Below, piece after piece: positions 1 through 11,352 of a stretch of DNA of 64,000 nucleotides. The stretch is from Moesziomyces globuligerus (lineage: Eukaryota; Basidiomycota; Ustilaginomycetes; Ustilaginales; Ustilaginaceae). The DNA lies in contig JARVLF010000017.1 of NCBI GenBank assembly GCA_030849465.1, positions 186,001-250,000 of the forward strand. The letters are read 5' to 3'. The notes below the pieces were generated by a model. That model ran no database searches, was not told the origin of the DNA, and saw nothing but the letters and a program-made list of their open reading frames with translations. The translations under genes and the position numbers were made by a program. Each line of letters opens with the position of its first letter. Within the stretch, counting starts at the first letter, position 1.

Positions 1-1883
1 GCTTGTGCGTTGCGCTACTGCGATTGGACAAGCCACGCATCCAGATGGCTCGAGTCGGACGTCGCCGAACTCGCCGCTGCACTCATCGGCCTCACCGCCC
101 ACCGGATCACGACATTTCGATCCAATGGCAGCGCCCTTGGGTTTGCGCTTTTCGAATTTCTTCCTTGCCAACCCTCGCTCCAGCACCTCCTGCACTCGGC
201 CCTTGGCTCGCGCGTTTGGGCAAATGTCGGGTTGCACCCGAACAAATTTTCCGCCAACTCTGGCCTCGCTCGCGGGAATTTTCCGATCGCTTCATCCATC
301 CGAAACCTGCCCCCTTGCCGCTACTTTCCATCTTGACCGCCGCTGCCCTCTCCTCAGCTTGAGCAGCGTGACCTTTGCAAAAGTCGGATGGTCGTCCCTC
401 GAGTGACCAAAGCTGAGCTCTCATACCGCACATCCCTGGTGAGATGCAATCTGGCTGTGGCGAGGGTGCGTGTCGAAGATCGCCAACCTCGAAGCGAGGG
501 TGGAAGGAAAAAAAAATTGCCCGGTGGAGCTGTCAAACGCGCCATCCCTACGGGACCCTTTTCTTGCAAATCTGCGGTCTTGGCACCACGCCGTCCGGCG
601 CTGCTTGACTGCTCCTTCATCAGGTCGTTCTTTGCACAATGGCACACTCCTCTCACATGGTCGCAGTGGGATCCCCGGCCCGGGGACCTCCACAGTCTAC
701 TCCGCATCCTTGCGTCTGAGAAGAGCTCGTTCGGATGTCTCTGAGCCGTCAAAGCCATACCTGTTTTCTAGGCTTTCACCAAGGAAAAAGCACGAAAAGA
801 AAAACTCCGCCGGTTGGGGGGTTTTTTTTCCCAGCCCGAATCAACTCGCCTGGCCAATGAGGCGCCGCGGATCAACTCTTTTCACCCGCCCTCCACCCCA
901 TCACCACGCATGATCCCGAATCGGGCCCGATCGAACCCGCCTATACGCTCGAGATGGTATGGTCCAGGCCACTAATCACGCCAACCCATCCCGAGGGGGA
1001 CCGAGATCATGCCTTCAAGCACGCCTTGTGCTGGTCCGAAACCACCATCGCGTGTCCCTGCTTCCCAACGCAGCAAGGGACCACATGTGACATGCCTGCG
1101 AAGCACAGGGCGTCCCAGCGTGGCTGGATGCGCCGCCCGTTTGATCCGAATGAGGACGAGGCTCGAATCGCAAAGAAAGTCGTGAGACGAATGAAGTCGA
1201 CTCGTCGCGCGTCGTTGCACGACTTTCGAGATGGAAGCGCCTTCTCATGTGACTGTGCATGCACAGTGGGCCATATTCTTCCTTCGGCAAGGTGACAAAG
1301 GCTAATCGACCGACGTCGCTGCCCTGATTCATCGCTGCGGGGCTGTGGTCGGAGTGAAAAAAAGCCAACTCAAGATCTCTGTATGATGAACAGGTCTAGA
1401 TGCTGCCATGTCTAGGCAAAGAGACAGGTTGCGACACAGCGTGCAACTGCACACGATGCTGATCGAGACACTCGTGAGGTTGTTCGACGCGTCCATCGCA
1501 ATTGCATAGGCCTACAACGAAAGCGCCACAGCACGTCAGAGGCCTGTGAAGTCACAAACAACGGCATCAACCACCCTCACTCCACCGAATCTTGGATGCT
1601 AGCCAAAGAGGAAACCACTCGCCTCGCTCCTCCAGCCGACGTAGCAACGCGTCCGTTCTTCGTTGCACTCCAATCGTCATCCCGTCCATGCACGCGGGCA
1701 GTCCAGAGCAGAGCGCAGAACAAAACAAGGTCCGAATGCTCAAGGATATACAGTTGCGATGAGAGTAACAATGCATGCAGGTTGCGACAAAATGAGACGA
1801 GAGGAACTCAGCGGCGCTGAGTGAGAAAAGAGAGGGAGAGGCATCCAGCTAAGGCTGCCGATGAAAGCCGGGGGCCCTATCAT
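1..1883. other. Left-edge intergenic region, no gene recognised
   Basis: Only short, mutually overlapping open frames occur on both strands, and none of their translations resembles a known domain. There are short homopolymer runs, an A run near 510 and a T run near 830. I see no tRNA A/B boxes. The last part is the 3' flank of the RBR ligase gene. A promoter for a gene to the left of the window is possible but cannot be shown. Confidence 0.5.
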
Positions 1884-3464
1884 CTAGACGGGCACGTTCC
1901 ATTGCCATCGATCCTCCTGGAAGCCTTCCGCCGTGTCGGACAGCAGGATGCCGCGGCGCTTCTGCACGTACACCGTCAGGTCGGTCACCTTCTGACGCAG
2001 CTCCGGGATGGTCTTGGGCTCGATGGGCTTCTCGAGCTGTTCCGAGAGGTCTTCCACCGCCTTCTCCAGGTCGCGCTGATTGTCCTCGAAGAGCTCGGTC
2101 ATGTTGTTGCGCGCGAGGTAGTACGCCATGCAGTACGTCCACTTGAGCGTCATACGACACTCGGTCAGCTCGTCCACGGCCTTCTTGAGGAACTGCACCT
2201 CGATCCAGGTGAGCTCCGAGGTCAGCTGCATCTCCTCCATCTTCTTCTCCGTACGCCCGTACAGGTCGCGATCGAGCTTGGCCGACTGCTCGTGGTTCGC
2301 AAAGCGGTTGAAGTAGTGCAGGTACCGCTCCAGCTGCGCCCTCGACTTGGCCTGCGAGTCTCGCGCCTCGGCGCCGCTCTTCTCGTCGTATCGGTTGCAG
2401 TTGTACCACGAGTTGCCATGTTCCGTCCAGGGCCCGGCGCAGATCCAGCACCACTCATACTTGCACTTGCGACACGTCATGTGGTTGCATCCACCGTTCT
2501 TCTCGATCGTCGATCCGCACTTGGGGCACTCCTTGGTGTTGGCCGAGATCCAATTGGCCGTCTCGCTGTCGTCTTCGCACTTCTTCAGCCACAGCTTGGC
2601 GATCGGGCAGATGGCCGGAGCGTGCGCAACGTTGCCGCACCCGAAGCAGAACGGATGTCCGCAGTCACACTGCACGGATGGCACCACCTTGGTGAGCATC
2701 TTGTTGGATACGTGGCACTCGACGGCGAGCTCGCAGTTGGGCGCTGGGCACCAGCGGAGCACGTTGCTGTCGTCGACGTAGGTGCGGTTGAGCAAGATCT
2801 TGTAGCGTTCAAACACGTCTGGCACGACCACGAGGCCGACGGTGCGTTCGTCGATGACGAGATTGCACTTTTCGCGCATGCACTGCACGCGCCTCGATTC
2901 GCCCTCGGCGCGAATCTTCTGCTCGAGATAGTGTTGATAGCAGTCGCGGCAGTAGCGATGGCCGCACGCCAGCGCCAGCGTCTCCATCTGGCCGTCTGGC
3001 GAGTCGTCGGAGCTCATGTAGCAAATCTCGCAGGTGAAATCGGGCAGCTTTTGAAGCTTGGGCCGTGATGGGTCCTCGTGTACGCCTGCTTCGAGCTGAA
3101 CCTTGTCGGGAGAATCCATGTAGCGTTCGATGAGGCGCTCCTTGTTCCAACCGAAGTGGCGGAGCAGGATGGCGGCGTCGGTGTCCTTGATCACAAACAT
3201 GCTGGCAACGTGCTCGACTTCCTTGTGCTGCGCTTGCTCGATGGACGCGATGGTGTGTGACCTGAATTCGACCTTGTAGTTTTTGGAGCGATCGGCGGCG
3301 GTATCGCCAACGGCAAAGGCATCCTCGGCGACGCCGAAGCCAAGATCGTCGTCTTGTTCCTCATCGGATTCGTCAGCGCCTTCATCGTAGCCGTAGACGG
3401 AGTCCTCGTCCATGGTGTCCTCGATGTCATCGTCGAGGAGATATTCGTCGCTGACGTCCGACAT
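1884..3464 (-). CDS. Ariadne-family RBR E3 ubiquitin ligase
   Basis: Single-exon gene, 526 aa, close to the length of animal ARIH1. The protein begins with an acidic tail (residues 1-40 rich in D/E), followed by a UBA-like segment (about 75-125). RING1 starts at CEIC (145-148) and has CGHRYCRDC. An IBR follows (about 220-285, ending CDCGHPFCFGCG), then RING2 from CPKC (313). The RING2 loop NGGCNHMTC contains Cys326, the expected catalytic cysteine that accepts ubiquitin from the E2 in RING-HECT hybrid ligases. Residues 370-510 are helical and match the auto-inhibitory Ariadne domain. It would act in the cytosol or nucleus, probably with neddylated cullins as in animals (family knowledge). Start: the first Met, directly before the acidic region. 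The yeast counterpart would be Hel1-like. Confidence 0.93.
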   Translation of the reverse strand: MSDVSDEYLLDDDIEDTMDEDSVYGYDEGADESDEEQDDDLGFGVAEDAFAVGDTAADRSKNYKVEFRSHTIASIEQAQHKEVEHVASMFVIKDTDAAILLRHFGWNKERLIERYMDSPDKVQLEAGVHEDPSRPKLQKLPDFTCEICYMSSDDSPDGQMETLALACGHRYCRDCYQHYLEQKIRAEGESRRVQCMREKCNLVIDERTVGLVVVPDVFERYKILLNRTYVDDSNVLRWCPAPNCELAVECHVSNKMLTKVVPSVQCDCGHPFCFGCGNVAHAPAICPIAKLWLKKCEDDSETANWISANTKECPKCGSTIEKNGGCNHMTCRKCKYEWCWICAGPWTEHGNSWYNCNRYDEKSGAEARDSQAKSRAQLERYLHYFNRFANHEQSAKLDRDLYGRTEKKMEEMQLTSELTWIEVQFLKKAVDELTECRMTLKWTYCMAYYLARNNMTELFEDNQRDLEKAVEDLSEQLEKPIEPKTIPELRQKVTDLTVYVQKRRGILLSDTAEGFQEDRWQWNVPV

Positions 3465-5030
3465 GGCAGCGTTGGAGCTTGGCGTGAAAGGCGAGTTTGT
3501 GGGAGCGGACCTGCTGACAGTGGGCAGCTATAGGCCACGAGCCCCGGTTTTAAGGTGAAGTGCCGCGACGGTGAGACGAGGAGCGTTCCTGTCGATGCCA
3601 AGGGGTGGTAGAATCAAGAGAATTCTTCGCACAAGAGGCGGTGCGATCGTGTGGGAATCGGTGATGGTGGGCGCTTAGAGGACGGAAGAGCTGGAGCAGA
3701 TGGACCAAATTGTGGGCGAACGACGAGCTACTGTCGCAATGAGAGTGGAGCTGAGGCAAAAGGAAGCGGGGCTGCGGTGATGCCTTGACGCTGCTTGATA
3801 CTAGAGATGAGTGGCAAGTCTTGATGTGGAGGCGAGATGCGACGGGCGTATGCGGATAGTCGAGAGCGTGCTGTCCAATTGAAGATGATGCTATTGCTGC
3901 GACGAATAAGAACGGCGAATGTGATGGATGTGGTCAGGGTCGAGGATGCACTTCAGAGGCTGGTGCTAGAGTATAGGCGTTGCAGCGATGGGTCGTGAAG
4001 GTGGAGGCGGTGGAGCAACGTGGGCGAGAGCGAGAGCGAGAGAGGAATGCGAGGTTCGGGGGAACAGGCGGAGCGATGCAGTGCTCAATGCTGGAAGCCG
4101 ACGAGACGAATGCTGAGTATTGGGAAGAGGATCGTGGTTCAAGTCGAGGATGAGGCCGGTGGAGGAGTGGGTTCAAGTCACGAGGAGCCGAACGTGAATG
4201 CAGCTTGGCTGAATGTGGCGGGCCCTGACTGCGCAGCGCCAATCGCGAATCATGAGAGCGAGCTGCTGGCGGATTGCTCGTGTGTCGAGCCAGGCACGCA
4301 TCGGCGCATCCGCGCGTCACACTCAGCTCCGTGATTTGAACCGCAGGGTTGGGTGGCAAGTGCGCGCTGAGCTGATTGCATTGAGAGCTGTGGCCGGCTT
4401 GCTTTGGCGGCCTAACTTAGCCGATTCGTTTCGCGCTGTGCGGTCACCAATATTTCGAATCCTGAAGCCCGCCCAGCCCCTTTGGCGTGACTTGGCCGCT
4501 CTGACGCAGACTTATGCACGTAAGGATACCCGCATCTCCGCTCGCCCGTCTGCGGCCCCCTCTCGCCTTGGCGCTCCCCTTCGCCGCTACAGCCGCTTTC
4601 TCAATATGCGGCGCATGGCGGCATGGCGATTGCTGCGCACGCCCTGCAGCGCAGTTACCGTCGTGAACGTGCAGGCAAACTAGTGATCGCGTTAGCCAAC
4701 ACTCATGTGGGCTTCGAGGCCGCAAGTCGAAGGGCTCGCGGTGCGGTGAGCGCGGGCAACACACAATCTCAACTCTCATACTGTACATACAACACAGACG
4801 ACACAGCGAGACCGAGGTTGATGGTACAGAACGCATGCCTTAGATTGACTCTAGCCATGAGATGTTTTGGACGAATGCGGAGAGCACCCTATGAACGGAG
4901 ACAACAGCGCATCGGAACCTCGGTGCTCAAGGCCGAAGCAAATCAACCTTGGGGCGACGAGGCACCTACACCGCTATTGAGCAACGCAACGAAGGAGCAG
5001 GCAGACTCGAGAGTAAGATCCTAAGCATGC
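3465..5030. other. Intergenic region between the RBR ligase (5' side) and RPL10 (3' side)
   Basis: About 1.6 kb holding the promoter side of the RBR ligase and the 3' flank of RPL10. The open frames are short, overlap on both strands and carry no recognisable domain. A GAGAGC-like purine run lies near 4023-4042. I see no RNA gene. Confidence 0.5.
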
Positions 5031-6177
5031 TTACTTCTGCGAGGCGATACGGGCCTGGAGGCGGAGGTTCTTCTCGAGGGGGCCGTGGTTGTTGATGTAC
5101 TGGAGGTAGCAGCCGTCCTTGAGGATACGGTTCGACTGCTTGGCCTCGGCGTACTGCTCGCGGTTCATGTTGGTGAAACCCCACTTCTTCGAGATGATGA
5201 TCTTCTGGCGACCAGCGAACTTGTAACGCGAACGGCGGAGGGCCTCGAGAACGACGGCCTTGTTGCTGTCACGCGTGCGGACCGAGAGCAGGATCTGGCC
5301 GATGTTGACACGGGCAACGGTGTCGTAGGGCTTGCCGTAAGCACCACGCATACCGGTCTGGAGCCTATCGGCACCAGCGCACGAAAGCATCTTGTTGATG
5401 CGGATGACGTGGAAGGGGTGCACACGGACACGCAGGTGGAACGAGTCCTTACCCGAGGTCTTGGTGATGTACTTGTTGGCGCAGATACGGGCAGCCTCGA
5501 GAGCCTCCGAGGTGATCTGCTGGTGCTCGTCGCAGACAAGGTGGGCGCAGAAGGGGAAGTCGTCGACGGAAGCCTTCTTACGGCCAAGATCGTAGATGCG
5601 GATCTGTCGTTGGGTGAAGTCAAGTGAGGCAACTGTCAGCGACCGCTCATGCAAATCAACTTGACGGCGAATGCACCGCGATGATCCAGCATATCCAAGT
5701 CCTCGTCCACGCATCACTGCAATGTCTTGCTCTACCGGCTCGATCATTTCGCCCGGGCTGGCATGCGCAACCCTAATGCTCCCTCCCACATCTTTCCTGA
5801 CGCTCGCATGGCTTCGATGTCTCCGCGGACGTATGTGATCGTCGACCCTCCAGATGGCCCATGCCAGCCCAGTCAACGCCTGTTCGAAGCTGCCTCTGGA
5901 CGATGATGTGATACTGATGCGTCGAGCCTCACGCCTTGTCGCCAATTGCTGGTCGATGCGTGCGTGTCGAATGTTATCCTTGCCACACAGATGCCGTCTG
6001 TCTCCTCCATCATTGCCCTGTCTCCAACAGAGGATGCTACTCTGGCTTTGGCTGGATCATCGTGGTGCCGAAGTTTATAAAACGTACCTTGGGGTCGGGC
6101 ACACCGCGGTTGTACCTCGACTTGGGGAACGGCTTGTTCTTGCAGTAGCGGTAGCAGCGAGCAGGTCGTCGTCCCAT
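5031..6177 (-). CDS. RPL10: 60S ribosomal protein uL16 (RPL10)
   Basis: Two coding exons on the minus strand. Exon 1 is 6177..6088 (30 codons, MGRRPARC to GVPDPK). A 484-nt intron (6087..5604) has donor GTACGT and acceptor CGACAG. Exon 2 is 5603..5031 ([10 protein letters not shown] to ARIASQK). The joined product is 220 aa, against about 221 in yeast. Conserved uL16 stretches include [35 protein letters not shown] and the C-terminal region with [11 protein letters not shown]. The protein sits in the 60S subunit near the peptidyl-transferase centre and is loaded late in cytoplasmic maturation (family knowledge). A CTGAC branch-site motif lies about 30 nt before the acceptor. A probable 5'-UTR intron is listed separately. 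The next gene, RPL28, is divergent, so the two ribosomal genes share an upstream region. Confidence 0.95.
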
Positions 6178-6185
6178 CTTGAATA

Positions 6186-6390
6186 CTGTGCAGGGATAAG
6201 TTGGGCGGTTGGTGTTCGAATAGGAGGTGCGATGGAAAGGTCGAGAGGAACCGAGTTGCAGGCACGAGTCGTAGAAATACGTGGTCAGTTGCCTGATGGA
6301 GCGACGGATGCGGATGCTGCGGACGATTGCGTTGCCGTATATGTATGTGTCGGTGATAACGGTGCTGAGCAATCGGTTGGCGACACTTAC
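6186..6390 (-). other. RPL10: Probable 5'-UTR intron of RPL10
   Basis: On the minus strand a consensus donor GTAAGT (6390..6385) follows AAGAAAG. A CTGCACAG acceptor ends at 6186, eight bases before the RPL10 ATG. The candidate intron is 205 nt. A CTGAC motif near 6283 could be the branch site, although it is rather far from the acceptor. Leader introns are common in ribosomal protein genes. This call rests on splice motifs only. Confidence 0.5.
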
Positions 6391-7630
6391 CTTTCTTGAG
6401 GGGGTGATGAGTGGGTGGAGGGAGAGAAGAGAAGGCGGCGGCGCTACAGCTCAGACGTGGCGACGGACGAGCTCCAACGGATCGACGGGCACACCACCCA
6501 CACCTACAGACACGCTCTGCCACACCGCCTGAGCTCCGTTGGGAGGCGACACAGAGGCTAGGCTGCTGCGGAGCTTAGTGCGCTGAGCAGGCCCAGACTC
6601 TACCGTGGCCACAGTCGACTGAGCCTGAGTCGGCTCAAGATGGCGCCCTCAAGGCTCCCGCTCTGTAGCGCAGTCACCATGCCTGCCAGCTTGCTTATGT
6701 CCGGGACTCAGCATCGGCAATGTACCCATAAATGTGAGGCAGCACGTCGCGCTGTGCTGAATTGGTCCCATCTCTGCGTCAATTCTGAACTAAACACGTG
6801 ACCTCGGCCGAGGCCGCTGAAATAGCTCTATTCAAAACGTCACGCTAAATTCAGACGACTACAGTAGCGATTCGAGCCTAGTCCAGAGAGAGGAGGATGC
6901 AGCAGCTGGCCGCAGTGTCGAGCCTGAGGTTGGCACTGAGTGCAGGCCCAGTGATGTTGCAGCCTCCTGGAGGCAGCAGGGTAAGAGTCTGTGCCAGACT
7001 CTGGCAGCGAGGGCAGCTGTGCAGACGGCCAGGCTCACTGAGCGGGACCGCAAGTGTGCTCCCGGACGAGGCAGGGCAAAGGAAGCATGCGGAGCGTCCA
7101 GCTGTGTGATTCGAGATCGCGAGTTGAGCTCGACACCATCGGCCAGGCCTGCTTCTTCCACCTTACCATCAAGGCCACCCCCATACACACGTCAAGGTTA
7201 GTAGTCTCTATCGACACCATTCGACTCGCATCTCGCCGCGCAGAGCATCGCTGCTTGGACCGAGCACCATCCCCTCGATTCAGCAGGACCGACGGAATGC
7301 AGCATCGACAAATCAGCGAAGCGCTTCGCGGCGCAGCTCTGCGATGGTCTTACCACTCTCTCAGAGGACGTCTATCTGGCAACAAGTGCAAGCCGTACTG
7401 ACAAATCCGTTTCTCCCGTTGCCCGTCCTCTTGTCCGACATTCGAAATCCTTCCTGCTGCATCTCGATATTCTTGCGTTTCGCCTCGACTCTTGCTTGCA
7501 TCTCCACCACTCTCACCTCGCAACTACGACATCGCATCCTTCCGCCCATCTTTCACCCTGCGCTGCTGCATCCGCCATCTCGATCCACCGACCCTCTCTG
7601 CACCAATCCTGAACACTCCACCGCCAAAAG
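6391..7630. promoter_or_regulatory. Shared divergent upstream region of RPL10 and RPL28
   Basis: About 1.2 kb separates the RPL10 leader (-) from the RPL28 start codon (+). No ORF here has a recognisable domain. A pyrimidine-rich stretch precedes the RPL28 ATG (about 7400-7625), as is usual for fungal ribosomal protein leaders. I cannot name a specific activator site. Confidence 0.5.
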
Positions 7631-8567
7631 ATGCCCACTCACCTTTCCAAGACCCGCAAGCACCGCGGCCACGTCTCTGCCGGTAACGGTCGTGTCGGCA
7701 AGCACCGCAAGCACCCAGGTGGTCGCGGTCTCGCTGGTGGTCAGCACCACCACCGCACCAACATGGACAAGTACCACCCTGGTTAGTATCCTTTCTCGAC
7801 ATCAGCGTTGCCAGAACATCGTCCACGCCAGCCACATGCTGCAACCGACATCACACGAGGAAGATGGGACTGCATGGGATTCACGGGCATTGGGCACATG
7901 GGATGGACCACTGGAGATCGTAGATCAGCATTGAAGGCAATGGGTGGAATGGCCGCGTGATGCGTCGAAGGTGACCGGGAGCAAGCATGCACGCCTAGAC
8001 GTCACAAGCCCCGTTGCTACTCAAGGACTTGGCGCGCAGAGCAGGGCACGCATTTGTAGACTGGAATCGGTTCAGCGTGGTCGTGCATTCTGCCTCTGTT
8101 TTGGGCGACTCAACCGGAGGAAGTCATGTTGGACGATTCTCGACGCACCAACGCACCACGTTGCATTGCACCTATGTGGCGGCGTGGACGTTTTTCGCAG
8201 CAGCTGCTTCCGCCCATCGATCGCCGACCAGGCTCGCTGACATGTTGATTCGTCCCTTGATTGCCACACGACAGGTTACTTTGGTAAGGTCGGTATGCGC
8301 CACTTCCACCTTACGCGCAACTCGTCGTTCCGCCCTGTGCTCAACCTCGACAAGCTCTGGACGCTCGTGCCCGCCGAGCAGCGTGAGGGTCTGAGCGCCA
8401 GCTCGACCGAGGTGCCCGTCATCGACACGCTCGCTGCCGGCTACGGCAAGGTGCTCGGCAAGGGCCGTCTGCCTGCTCTGCCCTGCATCGTCAAGGCGCG
8501 CTGGGTCTCGTCGCTCGCCGAGAAGAAGATCAAGGAGGCCGGCGGTGTCGTCAAGCTCGTGGCTTGA
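7631..8567 (+). CDS. RPL28: 60S ribosomal protein uL15 (RPL28/L27a)
   Basis: Exon 1 is 7631..7781, from [20 protein letters not shown] to MDKYHPG. The intron is 7782..8274 (493 nt, donor GTTAGT, acceptor ACACGACAG). Exon 2 is 8275..8567, from [12 protein letters not shown] to the end VVKLVA. The product is 147 aa, against 149 in yeast. The N-terminus has the family's Gly/His/Arg-rich tail ([20 protein letters not shown]) that threads into 25S rRNA. A CTGACA branch-site motif lies about 37 nt before the acceptor, and the acceptor CGACAG is identical to that of the RPL10 intron. The start is the only Met that gives the conserved N-terminus. Gene order: divergent from RPL10 and convergent with C1-THF synthase. 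Confidence 0.96.
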
Positions 8568-9012
8568 TCGCATCTCCACCACTTCCATCTATGGCTTTCT
8601 TTTCGTCGTTTGCGCGCTTTGGCACATTTTCTTGTACACCATCATTTCTCGCACACTCCCCCGCTCTGATGCGGTGTTGCGCCTAGGCTCGCCAGAGCTT
8701 CCCACCCAACCACACCCACACACCCCAAAATATCAGAACATCTGTTGCTGCACCGAATCTTGCTCTTGGCGTTCTTTGCGTCTGTGTGCGTTGTCATCGC
8801 GCATGCTTTGGTCTTTTTAAGATGTTGGTCGCTGAAGTGTTGGTATTGGGCCGGGAAGGAATGACATTACTGTGGGGTGGCGGTTGACGCCGTGCTAGTG
8901 GAGAAACTTTTACATACGGAACGAGGCGAGGGGGAGGAATGATCGTTGAGGAAGCGGTCGAATTGTACGATTGATCCAACTCGGCCTAAGAGCCCAAGTC
9001 TAGGGATCGAAT
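8568..9012. other. Convergent 3' region between RPL28 and C1-THF synthase
   Basis: 445 bp holding the 3' ends of two convergent genes. No ORF with a recognisable domain and no RNA gene is seen. Confidence 0.6.
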
Positions 9013-11317
9013 CTAAGAGAGGCCGATGACTTCGCCGTCTTCGGTGAGGTCCATGTCGTAGTAGCCAGGCCTTGTGTTGAGGCCGGGCATCTTTGACATT
9101 GCGCCGCACATGACGACGAGCAGACCGGCGCCGACGGAAGCGTAAACCTCCCTGACGGGGATGGTGAATCCAGTAGGAGCGCCCTTCTTGGAAGGATCGG
9201 CGGAGAGGGAGAGGTGGGTCTTTGCCATGCAGATGGAGAGGTTTCCGAACCCGTTCTTCTCGATGGTCTGGATCTGCTTCTCAGCGGCTTCGGAGAGCTC
9301 GATGCCGTCTGCACCGTACATGTCGCGGGCGATGGCCTCGATCTTCTGCGTGATGGGCAGCGTAGGCTCGTAGAGGAAGTTGAACTCGCTCGCCGTCCCC
9401 TCGAGCTGCTGAATGACCGCCTTTGCGAGATCGACGGCACCCTCACCACCAAGTGCCCAGTGGTTGGCCGGCACAGCATCGTCAGCACCCGCCTCTAGCG
9501 CCTTCTTGCGCACGAGCTCGAGCTCGGCCGGCGTGTCGGTGGTAAACTGGTTGATGGCCACAATCACCTTGAGGCCAAACTTCTTGGCGTTGGCGATGTG
9601 CTTGGCGAGGTTGACGCAGCCCTTGTCGAGGATCTCGAGGTTCTCCTCGAGGTAGACCTCGCTGAGCGGCTTACCGGGAGTGACCTCGGGGCCGCCACCG
9701 TGCGTCTTGAGCGCACGCACGGTAGCCACGATGACGGCCGCATCGGGCACCAGCCCAGACTCACGGCACTTGATGTTGCAGAACTTCTCCATGCCGATAT
9801 CGGCACCGAAGCCAGCCTCGGTGATCACATAGCCCGTCCTCTCGACGGGCTCGCCCTCCTCGAGACCGGCGAGCTTGAGCGCGATGGCGTCGGCGAGGAT
9901 GGACGAGTTGCCGTGCGCGATGTTGGCAAAGGGACCGGCGTGGACAAAGACGGGCGTGCCCTCGAGCGTCTGCATGAGGTTGGGCTTGATCGCGTCCTTC
10001 ATGAGGATGGCGAGGGCTCCGCCGACACCAATGTCGTCGGCGGTGACCGGGTCGCCGGCACGGCTGGTGCCGACGACCATGCGGCCGAGACGCTCGCGCA
10101 TGTCCTTGAGGTCGCGGCTGAGCGCGAGCACGGCCATGCACTCGGAGGCGACGGCGATGTCGAAGCCGGTGCGGCGGGTGATGCCCTTTTCGGTGGCGGC
10201 CTGACCGACGGTGATGTCGCGGAGGTATCGGTCGTTGGTATCCGTCACACGCCTCCAGGTGACCGTCTCGGGGTCGATGTCGAGACGGGCGAAGCGCGCC
10301 TTCTCGTCGTCGGTCAGGTCGTCCGGGTTGGTCTTGTCGATGCCGAGCTTCTTGAGCCTGCGGAACATGATGGGGGCAAAGGTGCGCACGCCCTTCTTCT
10401 TGGGGCAGAGACGGTCGAAGAGCGCAGCGTCCTTCTGGGTGGCCTCGTGGAACATGCGCGTGTCGATGGCAGCGGCGAGCAGGTTGTTGGCCGCCTGGAC
10501 GGCGTGGTTGTCGCCGGTGAGGTGGAGGTTGAACTCCTCCATAGGGATGACCTGCGAGTATCCACCGCCGGCGGCGCCGCCCTTGATACCGAAGGTGGGG
10601 CCCTGCGAGGGCTGGCGCACGCAGGCGAAGGCGGGTTTGCCGAGGTGGGCGCCGAGCGCCTGGGCGAGGCCGATGGTGGTGGTGGACTTGCCCTCGCCGA
10701 GGGGCGTGGGGGTGATGCCGGCGACGACGATGTACTTGCCGTTCTTGCGGTGGGCGAGACGCTTGAGGACGGAGAGGTCGACCTTTGCCTTGACGAATCC
10801 GTAGGGCTCGAGCTCGGACGAGACGAGGCCGATCTCGCGGGCGACCTGGGTGATGGGCTTGGGCGTCTGGGAGCGGGCGACCTCGATGTCCGAGGGCACC
10901 TTTGCGAGCGGCTTGATGGGGTTGGGACGGGTGACGCCGCGGCCGATGCCGAGAGCGCGTCCGTCGGCGAGGCTGCGCTCTGCGCTGATGAGCACGTTCT
11001 CCATGAGCATGGCGACGGTCATGGGGCCGACTCCACCGGGGACGGGGGTGATGGCCGAGGCGACCTTGGAGGCGGCGTCAAAGTCGACGTCGCCGACGAG
11101 ACGGTAGCCGGACTTTTTGGAGGCGTCGTCGACAAAGTTGGTGCCGACGTCGATGACGACGGCGCCCTTCTTGATCCAGTCGCCCTGGATGAAGTGGGGC
11201 TTGCCCATGGCGGCGACGACGATGTCTGCGTGGGCGAGGTGGGACTGGAGGTCTGCGGTCTTGCTGTGGACCTGGGTGACGGTGCAGTCGCGGGAGCGGA
11301 GGAGCGAGGAGACGGGG

Positions 11318-11352
<35 letters not shown>

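Noticed and set aside
4323..4350. GGTTCAAATC-like tRNA B box on the minus strand
   Set aside because: The flanking bases do not form a T-arm stem and no A box lies at the right distance.
5604..6087. Possible C/D-box snoRNA in the RPL10 intron (GTGATGC box near 5715, CTGA near 5635)
   Set aside because: The C box lacks its last A, no terminal stem pairs, and the CTGAC is better explained as the splicing branch site. The motif GTGATGCGT also occurs in the RPL28 intron, so small-RNA data would still be worth a look.
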